DNA from: Pseudomonas chlororaphis subsp. chlororaphis
GTDB lineage: Bacteria; Pseudomonadota; Gammaproteobacteria; Pseudomonadales; Pseudomonadaceae
Length of the DNA stretch: 64,000 bases
NCBI RefSeq assembly: GCF_003945765.1
Contig: NZ_CP027712.1
Location: forward strand, 3,534,001-3,598,000
Reading direction: 5' to 3'
The notes below the pieces were generated by a model, which was not told the origin of the DNA, did not search any database, and saw nothing but the letters and a program-made list of their open reading frames with translations. Shown here piece after piece: positions 45,492 to 54,809 of this stretch (positions are counted from its first letter, which is position 1; every line of letters begins with the position of its first letter). A program made the translations under genes and the position numbers.

Positions 45492-46205
45492 ATGACCGAC
45501 GTGTTCGCCAAGGTGGCCCTGGGGCCGCTGTTACTCGCCCAGGGCCTGTACACCCGCTGGGTCACCCCCAGGTTGCCGGAGGCCGAAGGCCCGCGCCAAG
45601 GCAGGCACGCCGACGCCTGCGGGCCGGCCCTGCGCCTGTTGATCCTCGGCGACTCCGCGGCGGCGGGCGTGGGCGCCCTTACCCAGGACGAGGCGATTGC
45701 CGGCCGGCTGGTGGCTGGCCTCGCCGGCGACTTCCAGCTGTCATGGCAGCTGCGGGCACAGTCCGGGCTGGACTCGCGACAGTTGTTCCAGCTGTTGGAG
45801 GACGGCCCGGCCGAGCCCTTCGATGTGGCCCTGGTGTCCATCGGCGTCAACGACGTCACCAGCCGCATCGCCGCGGCCGAATGGCAGGCGCGGATCTCGC
45901 GCCTGATCGCACTCTTGAGCGAGCGCTTCGAGGCCCGGCACATCGTCTTCCTGCCTGTGCCGCCCATGCACCTGTTCCCCGCCCTGCCCCAGCCGCTGCG
46001 CTGGTACCTGGGCCTCAGGGCCCGGCGTTTCAACAGCCTGCTGGTCGAACTGCTGGCCGGCCAGGATCGCTGCGCATTGCTGGCGACCCGCTTCCAGCCG
46101 GCCGCCAGCCTGATGGCCGGGGACAGCTTCCACCCTTCCCCGGCGCTCTACCAGATCCTCGCGGATGAAGCGGCGCGGGTCATTCGCCAGCGTTACAGCC
46201 GCTAA
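45492..46205 (+). CDS. SGNH/GDSL-family hydrolase
   Basis: 237 aa. Block I GDSAAAGVG contains the catalytic Ser (~55), block III GVNDVTS the Asn, and block V DSFHPS the Asp-His pair near residue 217. An N-terminal hydrophobic stretch (VALGPLLLAQGLY) may be an anchor. The family deacylates esters, lipids or carbohydrate acetyl groups. The ATG follows a weak ribosome-binding region (GCGAG). No operon partner is certain. Confidence 0.85.
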   Translation: MTDVFAKVALGPLLLAQGLYTRWVTPRLPEAEGPRQGRHADACGPALRLLILGDSAAAGVGALTQDEAIAGRLVAGLAGDFQLSWQLRAQSGLDSRQLFQLLEDGPAEPFDVALVSIGVNDVTSRIAAAEWQARISRLIALLSERFEARHIVFLPVPPMHLFPALPQPLRWYLGLRARRFNSLLVELLAGQDRCALLATRFQPAASLMAGDSFHPSPALYQILADEAARVIRQRYSR

Positions 46206-46385
46206 GCCACTCCCCTCTCCCACACACCCGCCACCGCCCTGGACGCCGGCCAACAAACTCCGGGGTTTCGCGCATGGTGCCCGGCGGCGTGCCCGATATC
46301 ATTTGCTGGCCGGTTCGCAGCAGCCTGCCGGCGCCGAACCGACGCCCTGACGTTCACCTCGATACCCAACGGACCCCATACCTTT

Positions 46386-47615
46386 ATGCCCGCATCCACG
46401 CTTGCCGGTGGACGGCGTTCGAGCAGCTTTTTGTTTTGCCTGGCGCTGTCCTTGACGGTGCCCCTGATGAACAGCAGTGCTCCCACGCCGCTCTACCCCT
46501 TCTACAAAGAGCAGTTCGACCTGAGCGCGCTGGACCTGACGCTGATTTTCGGCGCCTATGGCATCGGTGTGCTGATCGCCCTGGTGGCCATGGCGCGGAT
46601 CGCCAGCAGTGTCAGCGACCTGCGCCGCCTGTTCGCTCCCGCCAGCCTGCTGGTGCTTGTGGGGGCCGCGACCTTTGCCCACGGCACCGCCCTGGGCCCG
46701 TTGTGCGCGGCGCGGTTGCTGGCCGGCCTCGGGTCGGGGGTGATGACCGCGGCGGTGAATGTGGCGCTGGTGCGTTTCAACCCGGGGCACAACGACAAGT
46801 TGCCGGCCCTGGTGGCGACCCTGGCGATGGTTTCAGGCCTGGCCCTGGGGCCGCTGGTCAGCGGCGCGGCGTTGCAGCTGGACCTGCGCCCCCTGGCAGC
46901 GCCTTTCTGGCTGATCGCCGCGCTCGGCCTGGCTTCGGCGGTCGCGACCCTGATCCTCTGGCCATCCCGGGCGGCCAGCGATGCGGCGGCACCCGCGGTG
47001 GCAAACACCCACCCGGCCAGCCTCAGGCAAGCCTTGCGCGGCATCGGCCTGCCCTTTCACTTGTGCGCCTGGAGTGTGTTCTTCAGCTGGTCCTTCGCCG
47101 CCTGCGTGTTCGTGATCGGCCCGCAGGTGGCGCAGCAGGTGTTCGGCCTGGAGGACCGCGGAATCTTTGGTTATGTGGTCTCGGCCTATCTGCTGATCGC
47201 CGGCATCAGCCAGCTCTGTTGCCAGCGCATGGACGCGCGCCAGGTGCTGCTCAGCGGTTGGCTGTGCCAATGCCTGGCATTGCTGCTCCTGCTCCTGGCC
47301 TGCTACAGCCAGGCCCTGTACCTCGCCCTGCCGGGGCTGGCGATCGGTGGCTATGCCTATGGCGCGCTGTTCGTCGGCAATGCCCGCCTGGTCAACCAGT
47401 TGGCGCCCCGGCACAGCCACGGCAAATTGATTGCGTATTTCTACGCCACCGTCTACCTGTTCAACGCCACGCCGGTGCCCATGGGTTTGCTGGTGGACGC
47501 CTGCGGCATCGTCACCGCCAGCCACCTCGCGCTCGGGCTGTTCCTGGTCATTGGCCTGGCCTTGTTCGCCTTGGCTCGCCGTACGCGTTTTGTCGCAGGC
47601 GCCGAGCACGCGTGA
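46386..47615 (+). CDS. MFS transporter
   Basis: 409 aa with about 12 hydrophobic segments. The N-terminal segment LTVPLMNSSAPTPLYPFYKE and the helix-4 motif RLLAGLGSGVMTAAVN place it among drug/metabolite exporters of the major facilitator superfamily. It lies 180 bases after the SGNH hydrolase gene. The substrate cannot be inferred. Confidence 0.88.
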   Translation: MPASTLAGGRRSSSFLFCLALSLTVPLMNSSAPTPLYPFYKEQFDLSALDLTLIFGAYGIGVLIALVAMARIASSVSDLRRLFAPASLLVLVGAATFAHGTALGPLCAARLLAGLGSGVMTAAVNVALVRFNPGHNDKLPALVATLAMVSGLALGPLVSGAALQLDLRPLAAPFWLIAALGLASAVATLILWPSRAASDAAAPAVANTHPASLRQALRGIGLPFHLCAWSVFFSWSFAACVFVIGPQVAQQVFGLEDRGIFGYVVSAYLLIAGISQLCCQRMDARQVLLSGWLCQCLALLLLLLACYSQALYLALPGLAIGGYAYGALFVGNARLVNQLAPRHSHGKLIAYFYATVYLFNATPVPMGLLVDACGIVTASHLALGLFLVIGLALFALARRTRFVAGAEHA

Positions 47616-47910
47616 TCGGGGCTGGTGAGCGGCGTTCAGAAACCTTTGCCGAAGACGGACAGAACGCACCCTCGAAGGCCCTGTCCCTAGCGGCTAACCA
47701 CTCGTCGTACGCCGCCGAACAAATTTCAACTTTTGAAAAATACCGGCACTCCCAATTAGTGTCGGCAGAAAGCATCGGACGCCAACAAGAAAGGCGGCCA
47801 GCCCGGCGGCGCCCGTGGAGGTCGTAGCTGATCGTTGAGCCTTACCTGCGAGGGCCTGGGCCCTTGCCTTTCATGCCGGGCCACAGCGGCCCGGCCTTTC
47901 GAGGAGAAGC
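47616..47910 (+). promoter_or_regulatory. Leader region of the CBS-domain gene with a GC hairpin
   Basis: 295 bases without a gene. Near its end GCCGGGCC (47875-47882) pairs with GGCCCGGC (47888-47895), leaving GAGGAG (47901-47906) just downstream as ribosome-binding site. A hairpin this close to the start could be a terminator of upstream transcription or modulate translation. A smaller hairpin lies at 47851-47864. Confidence 0.45.
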
Positions 47911-48327
47911 ATGATGAAGATCTCTGAAGTCATGACCCGTAACGTACAGACCGCACGCCCCGAACAGACGCTGCGGGAAGTCGCCAACATGATGGCCAGC
48001 ATCGACAGCGGCGCCATCCTGGTGAACAACGAGGACCGGCTGGTCGGCATGATCACCGACCGCGATATCGTCATTCGTGCCGTGGCCAAAGGCCAAAGCT
48101 GCGATATGCCGATCAGCAGCGTCATGAGCAATGACATTCGCTATTGCTTCGACGACCAGGAGGTCGACGAGGTGGCCCGCAACATGGCCGATATCCAGCT
48201 GCGGCGCCTGCCGGTGGTCAATCGCCAGAAACGCCTGGTGGGCGTGGTGTCCCTGGGCAATATCGTCAAGGCCCACGATAGCCAGGCCAACAGCACGGTG
48301 CTGCAGGGCGTGGCCCAGGCCCATTGA
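47911..48327 (+). CDS. CBS-domain-pair protein
   Basis: 138 aa consisting of two CBS motifs: ~8-60 (VMTRNVQTARPEQTLREVA, DRLVGMITDRDIVIR) and ~73-125 (VMSNDIRYCFDD, KRLVGVVSLGNIVK). Bateman modules bind adenine nucleotides such as AMP, ATP or NAD. There is no attached enzymatic or transport domain, so it is a stand-alone nucleotide-sensing or stress-type protein. Two adjacent ATGs are possible starts; GAGGAG suits the second equally well. Confidence 0.92.
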   Translation: MMKISEVMTRNVQTARPEQTLREVANMMASIDSGAILVNNEDRLVGMITDRDIVIRAVAKGQSCDMPISSVMSNDIRYCFDDQEVDEVARNMADIQLRRLPVVNRQKRLVGVVSLGNIVKAHDSQANSTVLQGVAQAH

Positions 48328-48342
48328 TAGCCTGGCCCCAGA

Positions 48343-48368
48343 CGGCTGTGGCCGAGCGGCCACGGCCG
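48343..48368. terminator. Hairpin between convergent CBS and MFS genes
   Basis: CGGCTGTGGCC (48343-48353) pairs with GGCCACGGCCG (48358-48368) with one G-T pair and a 4-base loop. There is no T-tract. Confidence 0.45.
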
Positions 48369-48441
48369 GTATCTACCCGGTGGGCCGGCGCAATGGCGAG
48401 GCAGCCGTCGGCCCCGGGTTCTGTCTTCGCCCGGCGTGACC

Positions 48442-49749
48442 TCAACGTCGGACCTTCACCACGGCCATCAGCAGCGCCGAAGACAGCACGCCGAGGGTCA
48501 TGAACACATAGGCCGCCCCGGGATTGCCGGTGAGGCCGATCAGATAGCCGACGATCCACGAACCGACAAAGGCCCCCAGCGCGCCGCAAGCGTTGATCAG
48601 GCCGATCGCCCCGCCGAACACATTGGCCGGGAGCACTTCCGGGATCAGCGCGAAAAACGGTCCGTAAGGCGCGTAGAGCGCGGCGCCAGCGACGGTCAGC
48701 AAGGCGAACGACAGCCAGAAGTGGGATGGCCCCAGCAAGTACGAACAGAAGAACGCCAGCGCTCCCAACCCCAGCAGCGGCCAGACAAACGACTTGCGCC
48801 GCCCGGAGCGGTCCGAGGCCCAGGACACCGCGAGCATGGCGGCGACGGCGGCGACATAAGGCACCGCGCTCAGCCAGCCGACCGTGACGATGTCCGTGGC
48901 GGCCGCCTGCTTGATGATGGTCGGCAGCCACATGATGAAACCGTAGACGCCGATGCTCCATAAGGCATGCACCGCACAGAGCTGGATCACCACCGGGCTG
49001 GTGAAGGCCTGGCGATAGTTGCGCACGGCCTTCAGGCCTTTCTGCTCTTCGGCGAGGATGGCGGCCAAGCGGTCTTTTTCCTGCCGGCTCAGCCAGTCGA
49101 CCTGCTCGGGCTTGTCCCGCGCCAGGCGCCACCAGACAAACGCCCACAGCACCGCCGGCGCGCCTTCGATGACGAACATCTCGCGCCAGCCCCAGGCATG
49201 AATCAGGTAGCCCGAGACCACCGACATCCACAGCACCGTGATCGGGTTGCCCAGCACCAGGAAGGTATTGGCCCGCGAACGCTCCTGGCGGGTGAACCAG
49301 TTGCTGATGAAGATCAGCATCGCCGGCATCACCGCGGCTTCGACTATGCCCAGCGACACCCGGATCACCATCAGCATCGGGATATTGGTCACCAGGCCGG
49401 TGGCCATCGCACACAGGCCCCACAGGATCAGGCTGCAGAACACCAGCTTGCGCACGCTGTAGCGCTGCGCGTAGATGGCGCCGGGCACCTGGAAGAAGAA
49501 GTAGCCGAGGAAGAACAAGGCGCCGATCAGTGACGAGGTGCTCTTGCTGATGCCCAGGTCCTGCTCGATGCCCGCCGCGCTGGCGAAGCCATAGTTGGCC
49601 CGGTCCAGATAGGCCAGGCTGTAGGTGATGAAGATCAGCGGAATCAGGTACAGCCAGCGCCTGGGCGCGAAGCCCGTGGCGGTGGTTGGCGCATGCCCGG
49701 CCTGGTCGCGGGTGTGCGGCGGCAGTGCCGGTTCGTTGAGATGGCTCAT
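48442..49749 (-). CDS. MFS transporter, anion:cation symporter (ACS) family
   Basis: 435 aa, ~12 membrane segments. The motif SLAYLDRANYGFASAAGIEQDLG after helix 1 is typical of the ACS family (D-galactonate, glucarate, tartrate and similar acid importers). It lies 45 bases downstream of a gluconate-5-dehydrogenase-like gene on the same strand, so the pair probably imports and oxidises or reduces a sugar acid under the divergent LysR regulator. Confidence 0.88.
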   Translation of the reverse strand: MSHLNEPALPPHTRDQAGHAPTTATGFAPRRWLYLIPLIFITYSLAYLDRANYGFASAAGIEQDLGISKSTSSLIGALFFLGYFFFQVPGAIYAQRYSVRKLVFCSLILWGLCAMATGLVTNIPMLMVIRVSLGIVEAAVMPAMLIFISNWFTRQERSRANTFLVLGNPITVLWMSVVSGYLIHAWGWREMFVIEGAPAVLWAFVWWRLARDKPEQVDWLSRQEKDRLAAILAEEQKGLKAVRNYRQAFTSPVVIQLCAVHALWSIGVYGFIMWLPTIIKQAAATDIVTVGWLSAVPYVAAVAAMLAVSWASDRSGRRKSFVWPLLGLGALAFFCSYLLGPSHFWLSFALLTVAGAALYAPYGPFFALIPEVLPANVFGGAIGLINACGALGAFVGSWIVGYLIGLTGNPGAAYVFMTLGVLSSALLMAVVKVRR

Positions 49750-49794
49750 GGGTGTCCCCTGTTTGTTGTTGTTTTTCAGGTATGGGTGCGGGGC

Positions 49795-50568
49795 TCAAAC
49801 GACGCTGGTCAATCCTCCGTCGACAAAGATCGTCTGGCCATTGATGAAGTCCGAGGCCGCCGAGGCCAGGAACACCGCCGTGCCGCATAGCTCCTCGACC
49901 CGGCCCCAACGCCCGGCCGGCGTGCGTTTGCACAACCATTGGGAAAACCCCTGGTCGTCGATCAGCGCCCGGTTCATTTCGGTCGCGAAATAGCCCGGGG
50001 CCAGGCCGTTGGCCTGGATGCCATGGCGCGCCCATTCGGCGCACATGCCTTGGGTGAGCATCTTCACCGCGCCCTTGGACGCCGCGTACGGGGCGATGCT
50101 CGGCCGGGCCAGCGCGCTCTGCACCGAGCAGATGTTGATGATCTTGCCGCGGCGCCGGCCGATCATGTGCCGCGCCACGGCCTGGGACACATGGAACACC
50201 CCGTCCAGGTTGACCCGCATCAGCGCGTGCCAGTCCTCGGCGGCGAACTCCTCCAGCGGTGCGCGCCGCTGGATGCCGGCGTTGTTCACCAGGATGTCGA
50301 TGGCCCCGACCTGCGCCTCGAAGGTGTCTATGGCCTCGAACAGCCCGGCGCGATCGGTGACGTCGAACACCGCGATCTCCGCGCCGATGCCCTCGTCGCG
50401 CAACTGCCGGGCAACGGCCTGGGCCTTGTCCCTATTACGATCGTTGATCACCACCTTGGCACCGGCGGCGCCCAGGCCCCGGGCCAGTTCCAGGCCAATG
50501 CCCTTGCCTGAACCTGTGATCAGGGCCCTTCTCCCATCCAGCTGGAAACAACCGGGATTGAATGACAT
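49795..50568 (-). CDS. SDR oxidoreductase, gluconate 5-dehydrogenase/IdnO-like
   Basis: 257 aa from the ATG at 50568 (site GGAGAAAAG). TGSGKGIG NAD(P)-binding motif (~19-26), VNNAGIQRR, catalytic Ser in ICSVQS and Tyr-x3-Lys in PYAASKGAV; the C-terminus INGQTIFVDGG is standard. NNAGIQRR is common in gluconate 5-dehydrogenases and 2-deoxy-gluconate dehydrogenases. It is the first gene of a two-gene unit with an ACS-type transporter and is divergent from a LysR gene. Confidence 0.88.
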   Translation of the reverse strand: MSFNPGCFQLDGRRALITGSGKGIGLELARGLGAAGAKVVINDRNRDKAQAVARQLRDEGIGAEIAVFDVTDRAGLFEAIDTFEAQVGAIDILVNNAGIQRRAPLEEFAAEDWHALMRVNLDGVFHVSQAVARHMIGRRRGKIINICSVQSALARPSIAPYAASKGAVKMLTQGMCAEWARHGIQANGLAPGYFATEMNRALIDDQGFSQWLCKRTPAGRWGRVEELCGTAVFLASAASDFINGQTIFVDGGLTSVV

Positions 50569-50717
50569 GCTTTTCTCCACAAGACGGCCGCGTTTTTTTA
50601 AATGGGCCTTGCGGGCACTTCAACGCAGCTGGCGGGTGCTGTCCAATCGTCATTGGTGATCTGGTAATCAACCCTCGTGATCACCGCCTCGAATCGTTTT
50701 CAGCCTGGAGTCGCCCG

Positions 50718-51611
50718 ATGGAAATCAAACACCTGCGCTCGTTCGTGACCCTGGCAGAAGAGCTGCATTTCGGCCGCGCGGCGCAACGGCTGGCCATCGT
50801 CCAGCCGGCCTTGAGCATGCAGATCAAACTGCTGGAAGAGGAATTGGGCGTGCGCCTGTTCGAACGCAACCGCCACGCCGTGGCACTGACCGAGGTCGGG
50901 GCGATCTTCCTGCCCGAGGCCCGCGCGACCTTGCATCAGGCGGCTCACGCGATGGATGTGGCCAGGGCTTCGGGCCGTGGGGAAATTGGCCGCGTGCGCC
51001 TGGGGTTCGTTTCCTCGGTACTGCCGGAATTCCTGCCGACACTGATCCGCGCCCTGCATCAGCGCTTCCCGCGGATCGAGCTGGAACTCAAGGACATGCC
51101 GGGGCCGGATCAGGCCGCGGCGCTGAAAAACGGCCAGCTGGACTTCGGCCTGATGCGCCTGCCGGCGATCATTCCCGGCATCCAGACCCGGGAGGTGTTG
51201 CAGGAACGTTTCATGGTCGCACTCCCCAGCGACCATCCGCTGGCCTCGTGCGCCACCCTGCAACCGGCGGCGCTGGCGCAACTGCCGGTGTTGATCCTGG
51301 CTAGGCGTTACGCCCCGGGCTTTCACGATCAACTGATGCAAGTGCTGAACAGTCATGGCCGGCAACTGGAAGTCGCCGCGGAACTGGGCGAGTTCACCAC
51401 CATGCTCGCCCTGGTGTCCGCCGGGCTCGGCATTGGCTTGCTGCCCGCCCACGCCGGGCGCGCAGTACCCGCCAACGTCGTGGTCCGCCCCCTGGAACTG
51501 GGGGATTACCGGGCGACCACCGGCCTGGCCTGGGTGGAACTGGACAATGCCCTGAAAAGCACCGTGTTCGGGGTGATCGGCGACGTGTTCTTTCAGGGCC
51601 GCGGGCAATGA
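50718..51611 (+). CDS. LysR-family transcriptional regulator
   Basis: 297 aa from the ATG at 50718 (GGAG at good spacing). N-terminal winged HTH (~1-60: FVTLAEELHFGRAAQRLAIV) and a LysR substrate-binding domain (~90-290). It is divergent from the SDR/ACS-transporter unit across 149 bases, the usual arrangement for a regulator of that unit. Confidence 0.9.
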   Translation: MEIKHLRSFVTLAEELHFGRAAQRLAIVQPALSMQIKLLEEELGVRLFERNRHAVALTEVGAIFLPEARATLHQAAHAMDVARASGRGEIGRVRLGFVSSVLPEFLPTLIRALHQRFPRIELELKDMPGPDQAAALKNGQLDFGLMRLPAIIPGIQTREVLQERFMVALPSDHPLASCATLQPAALAQLPVLILARRYAPGFHDQLMQVLNSHGRQLEVAAELGEFTTMLALVSAGLGIGLLPAHAGRAVPANVVVRPLELGDYRATTGLAWVELDNALKSTVFGVIGDVFFQGRGQ

Positions 51612-51719
51612 CTTTCGGCGACAACCCTGGACCGAGGATTTCCTCCTGGCAGCCCCGCTCCAGGATTATCTGCATGCTAAAGTCGGTTCAATTTTGCCAA
51701 TCGTCCAAAAAGGTGCCCC

Positions 51720-52673
51720 ATGGATCCGCTTTCCGGTGTCCTTTCGCTGCTGAGAATCCGTAACTACCATTCGGCGGCCTTGAAGCTGGGCGGCGACTGG
51801 GCCTTCGACTTTCCCAGCCGGGCCGGCATCAAGTTCACGGCCGTGGTCAAGGGCAGCTGCTGGGTCAAGGTCAGTGGTGAACCCACGCCGCAGCACCTCC
51901 AGCAAGGCGACTGCTTCCTGATGACCCGGGGCCTGCCCTTTACCTTGTCCAGCGATCTGTCCGTGCCGGCCATGGATTCCGCAGGCTTCTTTCAAACCCC
52001 GGCCCCGGACGAACTCACCCTCGATTACGGCGGCGACGATGTGCAACTGGTGGGCGGGCGTTTCGACTTCAGCGGTATTCCTACCCGGTTCCTGCTCAGT
52101 ACCCTGCCCTCGCTGGTGCATGTGCAGGGCCACTCGCCGCAGGCGTCGATCCTGCGCTGGGCGCTGGAACGCTTTACCGCCGAGCTGCAACAGCAGCGGC
52201 CCGGCCGCTCGCTGATGAACGAGCACCTGGCGCACATCATGCTGGTCGAGGTGCTGCGGGCCCACCTCGCGGCCCTGGAACGCAACGGCCTGGACCGCGA
52301 TGACATGGGCTGGTTTTTCGGCCTGGCGGACCGCAACCTCAGCGCCGCCCTGAGCGCCCTGCACGCCGCTCCGGCGCGACGCTGGACAGTCGAGGAACTG
52401 GCGCGGCTGGCGGCCATGTCGCGCTCGGCCTTTGCCCTGCGCTTCAAGCAGATCGTCGGCGCCGCGCCGATGGAATACCTGACCCACTGGCGCATGCTGC
52501 TGGCCGGCGATCGCCTGAGAAACTCCAGCGACTCGGTGGCGACCATCGCGTTTTCCCTGGGCTATGAATCGGAGAGCGCCTTCAGCACCGCGTTCAAGCG
52601 GGTCATGTCGCACTCGCCACGCCAGTACCAGCGCGAGCAGTCGGCCGCCGCGGAGGCTGATCTCAAGGATTAG
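51720..52673 (+). CDS. AraC-family regulator with N-terminal cupin domain
   Basis: 317 aa. A cupin-type sensing domain fills ~1-190 (VVKGSCWVKVSGEPTPQHLQ, QGDCFLMTRG), followed by two HTH units (~220-305: WTVEELARLAAMSRSAFALR and IAFSLGYESESAFSTAFKR). Regulators of this cupin type often sit beside a single SDR gene, as here, where the convergent SDR gene overlaps its stop by four bases. It may control that gene. Confidence 0.9.
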   Translation: MDPLSGVLSLLRIRNYHSAALKLGGDWAFDFPSRAGIKFTAVVKGSCWVKVSGEPTPQHLQQGDCFLMTRGLPFTLSSDLSVPAMDSAGFFQTPAPDELTLDYGGDDVQLVGGRFDFSGIPTRFLLSTLPSLVHVQGHSPQASILRWALERFTAELQQQRPGRSLMNEHLAHIMLVEVLRAHLAALERNGLDRDDMGWFFGLADRNLSAALSALHAAPARRWTVEELARLAAMSRSAFALRFKQIVGAAPMEYLTHWRMLLAGDRLRNSSDSVATIAFSLGYESESAFSTAFKRVMSHSPRQYQREQSAAAEADLKD

Positions 52674-53419
52674 TGCAGACCGCCGCCGATCACCAGGATC
52701 TCGCCGGTGATCCACCCGGCGTCACTGGACGCGAGGAAGGCCACCGCGGGTGCGATGTCCTCGGGCTTGCCGATCCGCCCCAGGGGGGTGATGGCTTCGA
52801 TCTTCTGCCGGAAGGCATCCTCGAAGAAGCCGCTGGCATGCACGCCTTCGGTGACCACCAGCCCCGGGTTGACCGAGTTGACCCGGATGTTCTTCGGCCC
52901 CAGTTCATTGGCCAGGGTCCTGGTGATGGCGTCCACCGCGCCTTTGGAGGCGGTGTAGACCGTCGAATGGGCCGGGGTGAACGAGGTGACGCTGGAGCTG
53001 ATGTTGACGATGCTGCCGCCATCCGGGTTGAACACGCCGACCGCTTCGCGGGTGCACTGAATCAGGCCCAGGACGTTGAGGTTGAACTGGCGGTGGAACT
53101 CCTGCTCATCGATCTCGGCCAGGGGCGCGGTGGAATAGACACCGGCGTTGTTCACCAGGATATCGAGATGGCCGTGCTCATGGACGATGGCCTTGAACAG
53201 CGCCTTCACTTCCAGGGCATTGGCGACATCCGCCTGGATGGCATAGGCGCGACCGCCCGCCTGCAGGACCTCTTCGACCACCCGCTCGGCCTCTTCGCGA
53301 CCGCGGCTGTAGTTGACGATCACCGTGGCGCCGTCCCTGGCCAGCTGCTTGGCGATGGCGGCGCCGATGCCTTTGGACGAACCGGTGACCAGGGCGATTT
53401 TCTTGTGCAGTCTTTTCAT
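52670..53419 (-). CDS. SDR oxidoreductase, 3-ketoacyl-reductase/glucose-dehydrogenase-like
   Basis: 249 aa from the ATG at 53419. TGSSKGIG (~11-18), VNNAGVYS, Ser in NISSSVTS, Tyr-x3-Lys in YTASKGAVD and the ending ITGEILVIGGGLH give a complete classical SDR. The substrate is unknown. Its tail overlaps the stop of the convergent AraC gene, its probable regulator. Confidence 0.88.
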   Translation of the reverse strand: MKRLHKKIALVTGSSKGIGAAIAKQLARDGATVIVNYSRGREEAERVVEEVLQAGGRAYAIQADVANALEVKALFKAIVHEHGHLDILVNNAGVYSTAPLAEIDEQEFHRQFNLNVLGLIQCTREAVGVFNPDGGSIVNISSSVTSFTPAHSTVYTASKGAVDAITRTLANELGPKNIRVNSVNPGLVVTEGVHASGFFEDAFRQKIEAITPLGRIGKPEDIAPAVAFLASSDAGWITGEILVIGGGLH

Positions 53420-53851
53420 TCTCGTGTGCTTCTCTTCCAGGTTCAGAAACGCTGACCAGGCCTTGAACAACTGGCCTTTGGTCGACGAACCCAGCTTATG
53501 AGCGACGCCACGAACGGGTAATAGCCGGTCCTCCAAAATAGCTTCGCCATCGTCCAGGGGGAGCGGGAGGACCTGCGCGGCCGGAAATGGTCGCAGGCCA
53601 GGTCCATGCCCTCCGGGCGGGCGCGGCTCGACTCATGCATAAACCCACAGATCCCACTGCGCTCCCTGTGCTCATGAACAACATTAAAACCATGCTCTCC
53701 AGCCTGGCCTAAGCTATAGCGCTGCCGAGGGGGCGGGTTGCCTTTCCAGGCAGCAATGACCGGGCAGAGTGCTTCAGCACAGTGAACGGGCCGATAACCG
53801 TGATGCCGTTGGCCCTCATCCATAAGCAGGACTTTCAAAGGAACTGGATTC
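53420..53851. other. Divergent intergenic region, no gene seen
   Basis: 432 bases between the SDR and PEP-mutase-like genes. ORFs here are short and lack domain-like features. It must contain both promoters. I found no repeat or operator I can name. Confidence 0.45.
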
Positions 53852-54661
53852 ATGACGACACTGGATAACGCTTTCCACAACCTTCACCAGCAAGGCCTGC
53901 TGGTCTTGGCCAACGTCACCGATGCCGGCGGCGCGCGTCTCGTCGAACGCCTGGGCAGCAAGGCCGTGGCGACCAGCAGCGCGGCGGTGGCCTGGTCCCA
54001 TGGCTACCAGGATGGCAACAAGCTGCCCCTGGAGTTGCTCCGCAGCACGGTGCACTCGATGGCCCGCGTGCTCAGCGTGCCGCTGACCGTGGACATCGAG
54101 GGTGGCTACTCCGATCACCTCGGGCGCGTCGCCGAGACGATCGACGCGGTCATCGCCGCCGGCGCGGTCGGGATCAACATCGAAGACGGCCTGGGCTCCC
54201 CCGAGCTGCTGGTGCGCAAGGTCGAAGTCGCCCGCAAGGTGGCGGACCAGCGCGGGGTCAACCTGTTCATCAACGTGCGCAGCGACGTCTACCTGAAAAA
54301 CCTGTTCCCCGCCGAACAGCGGCTCGAAGAACTGCTCAAGCGCGCCGCGCTGTATACCGATGCCGGGGCCAATGGCCTGTTTGCCGCCGGCGTGGTGGAC
54401 GCCGAGGAAATCGCCGCGGTGTGCCGGGACAGCCGACTGCCGGTCAACCTCCTGTCCCGGGATGGCTTGCCCGCCCCCGACGAGTTGGAGCGGCTCGGGG
54501 TAAGACGCCTCAGCGCCGGCTCGAGCATCGCCGAGTTCCTGTATGGCGCCATGGCCACGCTGGCCCGCAGTTTCCTCGACAGCGGCCAGCTCGACACCCA
54601 TGCCTTGAAGGCCCATACCTATGGCGAGTTGAATGCCTTGATGGCGGACAAAACCGCGTGA
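53852..54661 (+). CDS. Isocitrate lyase/PEP mutase superfamily protein
   Basis: 269 aa TIM-barrel protein. The Mg-binding strands are VDIEGGYSD (~83-91) and INIEDGLGS (~109-117), and the substrate loop region is ATSSAAVAWSHGYQDG. The KKCGH catalytic motif of isocitrate and methylisocitrate lyases is absent, so it belongs with the many uncharacterised PEP-mutase-like or carboxyvinyl-carboxyphosphonate-mutase-like proteins. The ATG has AAAGGAA upstream. It is apparently monocistronic. Confidence 0.87.
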   Translation: MTTLDNAFHNLHQQGLLVLANVTDAGGARLVERLGSKAVATSSAAVAWSHGYQDGNKLPLELLRSTVHSMARVLSVPLTVDIEGGYSDHLGRVAETIDAVIAAGAVGINIEDGLGSPELLVRKVEVARKVADQRGVNLFINVRSDVYLKNLFPAEQRLEELLKRAALYTDAGANGLFAAGVVDAEEIAAVCRDSRLPVNLLSRDGLPAPDELERLGVRRLSAGSSIAEFLYGAMATLARSFLDSGQLDTHALKAHTYGELNALMADKTA

Positions 54662-54707
54662 TGGCGCCCTCGCCGCCCCGTTCGAGGCCCGCTTTGGGCT
54701 GAACGCC

Positions 54708-54739
54708 GGGACGCTCCGCGGATCGCCACGCAGCGTCCC
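54708..54739. terminator. Weak hairpin between convergent genes
   Basis: GGGACGCT (54708-54715) pairs with AGCGTCCC (54732-54739) over a 16-base loop, between the ends of the PEP-mutase-like and PhyH genes. No T-tract. Confidence 0.3.
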
Positions 54740-54809
54740 CCGCCTGGCCGCCCGGGTCAGGCGATATGGCCTTGCGTATTCGAGCCATGGCCTGGTTCTT
54801 GGTCACGGC